Origin: Gammaproteobacteria bacterium
GTDB taxonomy: Bacteria > Pseudomonadota > Gammaproteobacteria > JAJDOJ01
Length of the DNA stretch: 44,435 nucleotides
Direction of reading: 5' to 3'
Assembly (NCBI GenBank): GCA_026984215.1
Contig: JALSSO010000092.1
Coordinates: 1 to 44,435 of the forward strand
The notes below the pieces were generated by a model. The model was not told the origin of the DNA. It made no database searches and worked only from the letters and a program-made list of their open reading frames with translations. This document shows, one piece after another, positions 1 through 7,790 of this stretch (position 1 is its first letter; each line of letters begins with the position of its first letter). A program made the position numbers and the translations under genes.

Positions 1-747
1 ATCGTGCCTGTGCCGGTCGGCACCATCGTGCGGGATGCTGGAACCGGCGAGGAAATCGGCGAGCTGAAGCGCCACGGGCAACGGCTTTTGGTGGCCCGTG
101 GGGGGCGGCATGGCGTGGGCAATACGCGCTTCAAGAGTTCGACGAACCGGGCCCCTCGCCAGTTCACGCGGGGTGAGCCGGGCGAGATCCGGGAGCTGGC
201 CTTGGAGCTGCGCCTGCTGGCCGATGTGGGTCTGCTCGGTCTGCCCAACGCCGGCAAGTCCACGCTCATCCGAGCCGTCTCGCGCGCCCGACCGCAGGTG
301 GCGGATTATCCCTTCACCACGCTGCACCCCCATCTCGGCGTGGTGCGGCTTGCGCCGCATCAGAGTTTCGTCATGGCCGACATCCCCGGCATCATCGAGG
401 GCGCCGCCCAGGGGGCGGGTCTGGGCACCCGCTTTCTGCGCCACGTGGCCCGTACCCGCCTCTTGCTGCATGTGGTGGACGCCGCGCCCGTGGACGGTCA
501 CGACCCGGCGCTGGATATCGCCGTCATCGAGCGCGAGCTTGCCGCCCACGATCCGCGGCTGCTGGAGCGCCCGCGCTGGCTGGTGGTCAACAAACTCGAT
601 GCATTACCCGAGCCAGATCGTCCATTTCGCGTGCGGGCGATTGCCGCCGGCGCCGGATGGTCCGGCCCGGTTTTCGGCATCTCCGCCGTCAGCGGGGAGG
701 GGATTGAGACCCTCGTGCGTTCCGTGTGGACGCACTTGCAACAGTAG
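1..747 (+). CDS. obgE: GTPase Obg, 3' part (5' end outside window)
   Basis: Ribosome-associated Obg GTPase, acting in late 50S subunit assembly and stress or cell-cycle control. The reading frame is open from base 1, so the gene begins upstream of the window and only the end of the glycine-rich Obg fold plus the whole G domain is present. Visible G motifs, numbered from the first in-frame GTG at 4: P-loop GLPNAGKS (79-86), the G3 motif DIPG, NKLD (G4) and SAVS (G5). The protein stops soon after the G domain, so it lacks the extra C-terminal OCT domain found in some Gram-positive Obg proteins, as is usual for proteobacteria. It converges on the c-di-GMP gene with about 40 bp between stops. Family call is certain; the true N-terminus cannot be seen. 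Confidence 0.96.
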   Translation: MVPVPVGTIVRDAGTGEEIGELKRHGQRLLVARGGRHGVGNTRFKSSTNRAPRQFTRGEPGEIRELALELRLLADVGLLGLPNAGKSTLIRAVSRARPQVADYPFTTLHPHLGVVRLAPHQSFVMADIPGIIEGAAQGAGLGTRFLRHVARTRLLLHVVDAAPVDGHDPALDIAVIERELAAHDPRLLERPRWLVVNKLDALPEPDRPFRVRAIAAGAGWSGPVFGISAVSGEGIETLVRSVWTHLQQ

Positions 748-786
748 CGGGCGCCAAAAGATTGACCGGCTCGCGTGGGGCTGTGC

Positions 787-2925
787 TCAGTTGAGGCCCT
801 GGCGTGCCCCGGGCAGGGCAAGATGGCCGTAGCCGAGAAAGCGGTGTGGCCATTCCTGGATGAAACGGGTGATGGTCTGGACATCCTGGGGGCGGGATAT
901 CCAGAATCCCTGCATCAGCGGACAATGGTTTTCCACCAGCCATTGATACTGCTCTCGGGTTTCCACGCCTTCGGCGATGACGCGCATCTGCAGCATCCTC
1001 CCGAGATAAATGATGGCCTTGACGATGGCGGCTTTTTCTCCACCCCCGGTCACCCCCTTCACGAACGAGCGGTCGATCTTGAGCGTGTCGTAGGTGAACT
1101 TGGACAGGTTGCTCAGGGAGGAATATCCCGTTCCGAAATCGTCGATGTGCAGGCCCACCTGAGCCTCGCGCAGCAACTCGAGCTGGCGCAGGGTGACCTC
1201 GTGGTGGTCCATCACCGCGCTTTCGGTGATCTCCACCTGGATCGTAGATCGGGGCAGGTCGTAGCGCTCCATGGCATCGAGCAGTTTCACCGCCATCTTG
1301 GGATCCCGAAACATGCGGCCGGACACATTGATGCTCACCGTCGGCGGTTGACGATCCTTGAACATCTGCGACCAGATATAGGCCTGCCGGCAGGCCTTCT
1401 CGATGACCAGCCAGCCCATGGGCACGATCATGCCCGTGTCTTCGGCCAGGCCGGTGAACTCCCCCGGCAGAATGATGCCCTGCTCCGGATGCCGCCAGCG
1501 TAGCAGGGCCTCGACGCCCGTCACCTGCCCGCTCTCGGTGGATACGATGGGTTGATAATAAAGCTCGAACTCGTCGCGCTCGATGGCGTGGCGCAGGTTG
1601 GTCTCCAGGCGATGCAGGCGCACCACCGTCTCGTGCAGGTCGGAGCCGAACAGTTTGCAGCGGTTGTGCTGGCTGCGCTTGGCTCGGTACATGGCAAGGT
1701 CCGCATCGCGCAGGATTTCCTCGGGACGGGTGTAATCGCTATGGCTCATGGCGATGCCGATGCTGACCTCTACGAATACCTCGTGGCCGCCGGCGGAGAA
1801 GGGTTTGTCGAACAACCGCCGCAACCGCGCCGCTATGTTCAGCGCATCCTGCTCGGTGTCCACCTCGTCGAGCAATACCGCGAATTCGTCGCCGCTGAGG
1901 CGGGCCAGGGTGTCGCCCGGGCGGATGAACTCGCTGATCCGTTCCCCCACGAGGCACAGCAGTTTGTCCCCCGCCGCATGCCCCAACCCGTCGTTGATGT
2001 TCTTGAACCGGTCGAGATCCAGAAACAGCACGGCGAAACGCCGGGTCTCGTCCCGCTGGAAGCGGCGCAGACGCAGGTCCAGCCGGTCGAGGAACAGGGA
2101 GCGGTTGGGCAGGCCCGTGAGCGCATCATGCATGGCGTTGTGCAGGAGCTGGGCCTCGATACGCTTGCGGTGGCTGATGTCGGTCAGCGAGCCGGCCATC
2201 CTGTAGGCCGTACCGGTGGGGTCGCGCACGGCCACGCCCCGCAACAGCACCCAACGAATGGCGCCGTCCGGCAGTCGCACCCGGTGTTCCAGCTCGAGGT
2301 GTGCGTTCTCGCCGTTGATGTGGCGGTCCAGCTCGGCCTGGAAGGCGGGTCGGTCGGTGTCCAATACGCGTTCGAACCAGGCCTCGACGTTGGGGGCCGC
2401 ATCCTCGTCCATTCCCATGATTTCCAACCAGCGCTTGGAGAAGTACACCGCCCCGGTCTGGAGATCCCAGTCCCAGATACCGTCGTTGGCACCGGCCACG
2501 GCCAGCGCATAGCGCTCCTCGCTCTCGCGTAGGCGCTCCTCGGCGCGCTGACGTTCGATGGCATACCGGATGGCCCGCAGCAGGGTGGGGCGATCGACCT
2601 CTTGCTTGAGCAGATAGTCCTGCGCACCCAGGCGCACCGCCTCGGTGGCCATGGCTTCGTTGCGCTGGTTGGTGAGGATGACCACGGGAAGCGTGGGATG
2701 TCTGGCGTGAATGCGGCGAAAGCCGTCGAGGCCCGTGGCATCGGGCAGGTTCAGGTCGAGCAGCACGATCTGCACGGCCTTGCCCCGCAGGGAGGCGAGG
2801 GCCTCGCCGACGGAGGTCGTGGAGATGACCTGAAAACGGCCATCCGTGCCCAGGATATCCAGCACGATCTCTGTTTCGATCGGGCTGTCTTCGACCAGCA
2901 ACACCCCAATGGGCTGATCCGCCAT
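787..2925 (-). CDS. Response regulator with PAS, GGDEF and EAL domains (c-di-GMP turnover)
   Basis: A 712-residue cytoplasmic protein. Domain order: receiver (about 5-125; acceptor D57 in LLDLNLPD, T85, K107), PAS (about 133-252), GGDEF (about 260-425), EAL (about 440-695). The cyclase signature is SGDEF (344-348), not GGDEF, but an RxxD product-inhibition site (RPGD, 335-338) lies exactly five residues before it. The EAL half keeps the catalytic motifs: EAL (472-474), ITES, DDFGTGYSSL, LKIDRS and AEGVET. It should therefore be a competent phosphodiesterase; the cyclase could be active, weak or only GTP-sensing. The ATG at 2925 follows a strong AAGGAGG ribosome site. It lies 69 bp downstream of the histidine kinase on the same strand, so the two probably form a cognate pair. 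Direction of activity is inference. Confidence 0.95.
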   Translation of the reverse strand: MADQPIGVLLVEDSPIETEIVLDILGTDGRFQVISTTSVGEALASLRGKAVQIVLLDLNLPDATGLDGFRRIHARHPTLPVVILTNQRNEAMATEAVRLGAQDYLLKQEVDRPTLLRAIRYAIERQRAEERLRESEERYALAVAGANDGIWDWDLQTGAVYFSKRWLEIMGMDEDAAPNVEAWFERVLDTDRPAFQAELDRHINGENAHLELEHRVRLPDGAIRWVLLRGVAVRDPTGTAYRMAGSLTDISHRKRIEAQLLHNAMHDALTGLPNRSLFLDRLDLRLRRFQRDETRRFAVLFLDLDRFKNINDGLGHAAGDKLLCLVGERISEFIRPGDTLARLSGDEFAVLLDEVDTEQDALNIAARLRRLFDKPFSAGGHEVFVEVSIGIAMSHSDYTRPEEILRDADLAMYRAKRSQHNRCKLFGSDLHETVVRLHRLETNLRHAIERDEFELYYQPIVSTESGQVTGVEALLRWRHPEQGIILPGEFTGLAEDTGMIVPMGWLVIEKACRQAYIWSQMFKDRQPPTVSINVSGRMFRDPKMAVKLLDAMERYDLPRSTIQVEITESAVMDHHEVTLRQLELLREAQVGLHIDDFGTGYSSLSNLSKFTYDTLKIDRSFVKGVTGGGEKAAIVKAIIYLGRMLQMRVIAEGVETREQYQWLVENHCPLMQGFWISRPQDVQTITRFIQEWPHRFLGYGHLALPGARQGLN

Positions 2926-2961
2926 CGCCTCCGACCTCCTTCCGGCTCAATCCCTGCCGCT

Positions 2962-2976
2962 GCAGACCGGGTCTGC
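2962..2976. repeat. Perfect 7-bp inverted repeat in kinase/regulator gap
   Basis: GCAGACC and GGTCTGC flank a single G in the 69-bp gap between the kinase stop and the GGDEF-EAL start. As RNA it could form a 6-bp stem with a 3-nt loop; as DNA it looks like a small dyad operator. There is no U tract, so a terminator is unlikely. It may tune expression of the second gene, but this is only a structural observation. Confidence 0.4.
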
Positions 2977-2994
2977 GGGTGATGATTTGTTATT

Positions 2995-4434
2995 TCACTT
3001 GTTGTTGTCGTGTTTTGGCAGCGTGAAAAATATTGCGGTGCCCTTTTCTGGAGCCGTCCGCACCCAGATTTTTCCACCGTGGCGCCGTACGATTCGAGCA
3101 CATATGGCGAGTCCCATGCCCTGCCCGACCCGCCCTTCGGCGCCTTTTCCCCGACGGAAGGGCTCAAAAACCTGATCTTTTTGTTCTTCCGGTATTCCTA
3201 TGCCGTTGTCTTTTATACCAAAGATCCATGTGTTTTTCTGCTCGGACACGGTGATTTCCACCCGTGGTGGCTCTTCGGCGCGATATTTGAGCGCGTTGGA
3301 CAGGAGATTGCGGAACAACACACGCATCTGTTCGGGGCTCGCGGACACCTGCGGGAGGGCATCGTGCGTGATCCGGGCGCCGGTCTCCTCGATGGCCGGG
3401 GTCAGATCCGAGAGCACGTCGCGCAACACCTGCTCGAGATCGGCCGTCGATTCGGTCGCCGGTTCCGCCGAAGAGCGCACGTACCGGGATAGGTCTTCCA
3501 GCATGGACTCCAGGCGTGAGGACTGGTTGATCAGTCGGCTCAAGGTCTCGTGGGCCACTGTATCGCCGCCCGACAGTTTGCTCAGATAGTGGCGCAAGGC
3601 ATGCAGCGGTTCGCGCAGGTCGTGCGAAATCACCTGCATGAGTTCCTCGGCCATCTCGTCGGTGACCTCCGGGGCGGGTTCCGCCGGCTGTTCGGCTCGT
3701 TCGGTGTGCAGGCGCATACCGAACACGCGCCGGCCCTGTGCGTCGGCGCTCTCCAGGGGCCAGATCTCGGCCTCCAGCACCCGTTCGTCGGCACGCGCAC
3801 AGGTGGCGAACCGTTCCGGGCCCTCCAGGGTTTCCAGGTATTCCCGCCAGCCCATGGGGCCCGGTGGCGGGGGTAGCAGCGCGTCGATGGCCGGCTGCTC
3901 CGTGGGTGGGGAGTTGGGCGCGAGCAGCTCACGCGCGGCGGCGTTCCAGCGCAGCACGTTGCCGTAGCGGCCGAGCACCAGGGCGGGATAGGGAAGTTCG
4001 GCCAGGAGATCCGGGGTCTCGGCGTGGGTGGGCGGCCGCAGGACGCCGGCGTACTCCAGCAGTTGCCGCAAGTGGCGGGCCGCCTGTACGAATCCTTCGC
4101 GGGATTTGGGGATCTGGCCACGCAGGATCACCGCCAGCTCGGGGCGGGCGGTGGGATCCGCGGGCTGCTCGGAGAAGGCCAGAATCGGCGCGTCGGGAAA
4201 GCGGCGGTGCAGGGCGGCAGCCAGCTCCGGCGCATCCGCCCAGGCCTGACCGATGTCCAGAACGACGGCGTCCACGCGCCCTTCCAGCGCGTTCACCAAC
4301 GTGGCGGCGTTGCCCACCTCGACCACTTCCGCACCGGGAATCTCCAGTGCGAGCACGCCGCGCAGGGTGGTGCGGTCCAGCTCCTGATCGTCGATCAGGA
4401 CGATTCGCACCTTGTCCGGTTCTTCCGTGTCCAT
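2995..4434 (-). CDS. Soluble histidine kinase with N-terminal receiver (REC-PAS-HisKA-HATPase)
   Basis: A 479-residue histidine kinase with no membrane segment. Receiver-like N-terminus (about 9-125: D15/D16, acceptor D60, S88, K110), a PAS-like segment (about 143-245), a dimerisation helix with H271 in VISHDLREPL, then the ATPase domain with NLLSNALKYR, DNGIGIPEEQ and GQGMGLA. The frame is open up to an ATG at 4530, but I chose the ATG at 4434. It has AGGGA about 8 nt upstream, and the receiver beta strand begins directly after it; the extra N-terminal residues look like non-coding translation. An ATG at 4455 is also possible. The gene precedes the REC-PAS-GGDEF-EAL regulator, its likely phosphotransfer partner. 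With its own receiver at the N-terminus it may itself be a phosphorelay intermediate. The signal sensed is unknown. Confidence 0.9.
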   Translation of the reverse strand: MDTEEPDKVRIVLIDDQELDRTTLRGVLALEIPGAEVVEVGNAATLVNALEGRVDAVVLDIGQAWADAPELAAALHRRFPDAPILAFSEQPADPTARPELAVILRGQIPKSREGFVQAARHLRQLLEYAGVLRPPTHAETPDLLAELPYPALVLGRYGNVLRWNAAARELLAPNSPPTEQPAIDALLPPPPGPMGWREYLETLEGPERFATCARADERVLEAEIWPLESADAQGRRVFGMRLHTERAEQPAEPAPEVTDEMAEELMQVISHDLREPLHALRHYLSKLSGGDTVAHETLSRLINQSSRLESMLEDLSRYVRSSAEPATESTADLEQVLRDVLSDLTPAIEETGARITHDALPQVSASPEQMRVLFRNLLSNALKYRAEEPPRVEITVSEQKNTWIFGIKDNGIGIPEEQKDQVFEPFRRGKGAEGRVGQGMGLAICARIVRRHGGKIWVRTAPEKGTAIFFTLPKHDNNK

Positions 4435-4533
4435 GGCCCGATCCCTAGGCTCCATCAGTCGGCAGGCGCCAACGGACGATCCCTGGCGAAGCGCTGTGCG
4501 CCCCCCGCCGGCCACGGCCTGCCTTTCCAATCA

Positions 4534-4541
4534 AGTATACT
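4534..4541. promoter_or_regulatory. Candidate -10 palindrome AGTATACT between divergent genes
   Basis: In the 169-bp divergent region between the kinase and the UDP-sugar dehydrogenase, AGTATACT contains TATACT on both strands. It could be a shared -10 element for either direction. No convincing -35 hexamer lies at 16-18 bp on either side. Weak call based only on the AT-rich match in GC-rich DNA. Confidence 0.25.
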
Positions 4542-4603
4542 AAGCCCGGTCGGTGCACTGATCTGCCCAATGGGTCACACCGCGGGCGATGCGGATCTGA
4601 CGC

Positions 4604-6070
4604 GTGGGCGTACAGCGCACAAGTGCCGGGTACGGCATTTCGGGGCCATTTCAGGACAGGGGGCATCCCATCACACCGCATCCAACGGACAAGCCATGCC
4701 GCTCGCCCCTGATCGCGGTGGTGGGACTGGGCTACGTGGGCCTGCCTCTGGCCGTGGCCTTCGGCCGGCGGTGGCCGACGCTGGGGTTCGACATCGACCC
4801 CCACAAGGTCGAAAGCCTGCGGGCGGGGCGGGACCGCACGGGGGAGGTCTCCGAAGCGGAACTGAAGGCCGCGGAGCAGCTACAGTTGACGACGGATCCG
4901 GCGCGTCTGCGCGAAGCCGAGGTGGTCATCGTCGCAGTCCCCACCCCGATCGACGCGGCACGGCGCCCGGACCTGGGGCCCTTGACCGCCGCCTCCAGGA
5001 CGGTGGGCCGCCATCTTCGCCCTGGGGCGGTGGTGGTGTACGAATCCACCGTGTATCCCGGGTGTACCGAGGAGGTCTGTGTCCCCATCCTGGAACGCGA
5101 ATCCGGGTTGACCTGGGCGCCCAGGCTGCTCGAGCGGGATGCCGTCTCGCCTTCCGATCCCCCCAGCCACCAGGAGAACGCGGCGGATGTGATGGACGCC
5201 GGCACGCCCGTCTTCCATGTCGGCTACTCACCCGAGCGCATCAACCCCGGTGATCGCGAGCACCGTCTGGAGACGATCGTCAAGGTCGTCTCCGGCGATA
5301 GCCCGCAAACCCTGGCGCGTGTCGTCCGGCTCTACGAGGCCGTGGTCGAGGCCGGCGTCCATCGCGCGCCGAGCATCCGCGTGGCGGAGGCGGCCAAGGT
5401 CATCGAGAACACCCAGCGCGATCTCAACGTGGCCCTGATGAACGAGCTGGCCATCGTGTTCGACCGGCTGGGAATTGACACCCAGGACGTGCTCGAGGCG
5501 GCCGGGACCAAGTGGAACTTCCTGCCCTTTCGGCCGGGTCTGGTGGGTGGGCACTGCATCGGCGTGGATCCGTACTACCTCACCTACAAGGCGGAGCAGG
5601 TGGGCTACCATCCCCAGGTGATCCTCGCCGGCCGCCGGATCAACGACGGCATGGGGAAATTCATCGCCGAACGGGCCGTGAAGCTCATGATCCAGGGCGG
5701 GGCCTGCGTAAAAGGGGCGCAAGTCCTCGTGTTGGGCCTGACCTTCAAGGAAGACTGCCCCGACCTGCGCAATTCGCGGGTGCCGGATATCGTCGCCGAG
5801 TTGCAGGACTACGGTTGCGAGGTGCGGGTGCACGACCCTCTGGCGGATCCGGCCGAGGCCGCACGCGAATACGGCCTGGAACTCACGGCATGGGAGGCGT
5901 TGCCACCGGCCGACGCGTTGATCGTCTCGGTGGCCCACCGGGCCTATCGCGAGCGGCGCGCGGCGGACTTCGCCGCGCTGCTGAAACCGGGCGGCTGCGT
6001 GGTGGACGTGAAATCGGCCCTCGACCGGGAGGCGATCGAGTCGCTCGGGATCTCCCTCTGGCGCCTGTAA
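4604..6070 (+). CDS. UDP-N-acetyl-hexosamine 6-dehydrogenase, TviB/WbpA type
   Basis: Oxidises a UDP-HexNAc to the uronic acid with two NAD+, a step in polysaccharide or O-antigen synthesis. Numbered from GTG 4604: NAD-binding GLGYVG (41-46), catalytic C318 in GGHCIGVDPYYL, C-terminal NAD/UDP domain from about 355. Two oddities. First, relatives begin almost directly with the Rossmann strand, but here the only in-frame start is a GTG with no ribosome site, giving about 35 extra residues. An ATG at 4696 with context ACGGACAAGCC would give MPLALIAVV if the CCCC run at 4706-4709 had one C fewer. Second, about 30 residues (roughly 170-203, Pro/Asp/Ala-rich) are inserted between PILERESGL and VGYSPERI. 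No other sugar-polymer genes are nearby. Enzyme class is firm; whether the substrate is GlcNAc or GalNAc cannot be told. Confidence 0.88.
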   Translation: MGVQRTSAGYGISGPFQDRGHPITPHPTDKPCRSPLIAVVGLGYVGLPLAVAFGRRWPTLGFDIDPHKVESLRAGRDRTGEVSEAELKAAEQLQLTTDPARLREAEVVIVAVPTPIDAARRPDLGPLTAASRTVGRHLRPGAVVVYESTVYPGCTEEVCVPILERESGLTWAPRLLERDAVSPSDPPSHQENAADVMDAGTPVFHVGYSPERINPGDREHRLETIVKVVSGDSPQTLARVVRLYEAVVEAGVHRAPSIRVAEAAKVIENTQRDLNVALMNELAIVFDRLGIDTQDVLEAAGTKWNFLPFRPGLVGGHCIGVDPYYLTYKAEQVGYHPQVILAGRRINDGMGKFIAERAVKLMIQGGACVKGAQVLVLGLTFKEDCPDLRNSRVPDIVAELQDYGCEVRVHDPLADPAEAAREYGLELTAWEALPPADALIVSVAHRAYRERRAADFAALLKPGGCVVDVKSALDREAIESLGISLWRL

Positions 6071-6092
6071 CGGACGCTCGCGTGGTCTTCCC

Positions 6093-6131
6093 GGCCGGGG
6101 CCGCCAGTGCCGCAGCGCGCCCGCCCCGGCC
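6093..6131. terminator. GC-rich hairpin between convergent genes
   Basis: GGCCGGGGC (6093-6101) pairs with GCCCCGGCC (6123-6131) across a 21-nt loop, in the 86-bp gap between the dehydrogenase stop and the hemF stop. There is no T tract on either side, so intrinsic termination is doubtful. It may serve as a two-way 3'-end structure. Confidence 0.3.
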
Positions 6132-6156
6132 CGGCGCCTGTGGGCAGGGCGTGTGG

Positions 6157-7104
<948 letters not shown>

Positions 7105-7169
7105 TTACCGGTTCCGGGCGGTCTTGGGCGGCTCTCCGAACCGACCCGGGCGTAAGGCGTCCCGGCCGC

Positions 7170-7790
7170 TCAGGTTTCCTCATGGGGCCGGTCGGGGCCG
7201 TGACCTCCGTCAGGCTTGGCGGCCGGGCGCAGCACGCGCCCGCTGTGGGCGTCACGAATCTCGGTGGGACCGGCGGTGGGGTCCACGGGGCCGTCCACGA
7301 TGGCATCCAGCCCTTCGGGGAAATAATCCCTCACCTGGGCGGCGCCGCGCGCGGGTGGCAGCCCGGCGGGGTTGGCGCTGGTGGAGACGAGGGCCGTTGC
7401 GGCCTGCTCGCACAGGCGCCGGGCGATCGGATGGGCGGTGACGCGGCAGGCCAGGGTTTGATGGGCCCCGCGCAGCCAGGTGGGCGTTTCCGGGCGGGCG
7501 GGCAGGAGCCAGGTGACCGGGCCGGGCCAGGTGGGCAGCACGCGGGCCCGTAGGGGCGGATCCAGGGGTAGTACATAAGGGGCGAGTTGGTCCGGGTGCG
7601 CGGCGATGAGGATCAGGCCCTTTTCCCAGGGGCGGTGCTTGAGGGCGAGAATACGCCGGACCGCCGATTCGTTGCGGGGGTCGCAGCCCAGGCCGAAGAC
7701 CGCCTCGGTGGGATAGGCGATCACGCCGCCCCGCCGCACCGCCCGGGCGGCGGCCGCCAGGTCCGTATCGGCCGGAGGCTCAGCTGGCAA
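7170..7790 (-). CDS. tsaC: Threonylcarbamoyl-AMP synthase (TsaC/YrdC family)
   Basis: Makes L-threonylcarbamoyl-adenylate from threonine, bicarbonate and ATP for the t6A37 modification of ANN-decoding tRNAs. The N-terminal signature GGVIAYPTEAVFGLGCDP, the KHRPWEKGLILI block (the KxR...K nucleotide site), the WPGPVTWLLP motif and STSANPAG are all present. The frame stays open far into topA, so the start must be judged. A TTG at 7790 gives 206 residues with about 22 before VIAYPTEAV, as in the E. coli protein, and overlaps the topA stop by 11 bp. A GTG at 7820, with AAAGGG upstream, is the alternative. Either overlap implies translational coupling to topA. Confidence 0.93.
   Translation of the reverse strand: MPAEPPADTDLAAAARAVRRGGVIAYPTEAVFGLGCDPRNESAVRRILALKHRPWEKGLILIAAHPDQLAPYVLPLDPPLRARVLPTWPGPVTWLLPARPETPTWLRGAHQTLACRVTAHPIARRLCEQAATALVSTSANPAGLPPARGAAQVRDYFPEGLDAIVDGPVDPTAGPTEIRDAHSGRVLRPAAKPDGGHGPDRPHEET

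Noticed and set aside
748-786. Terminator between obgE and the GGDEF-EAL gene
   Set aside because: The 39-bp gap has no convincing stem-loop or T run.
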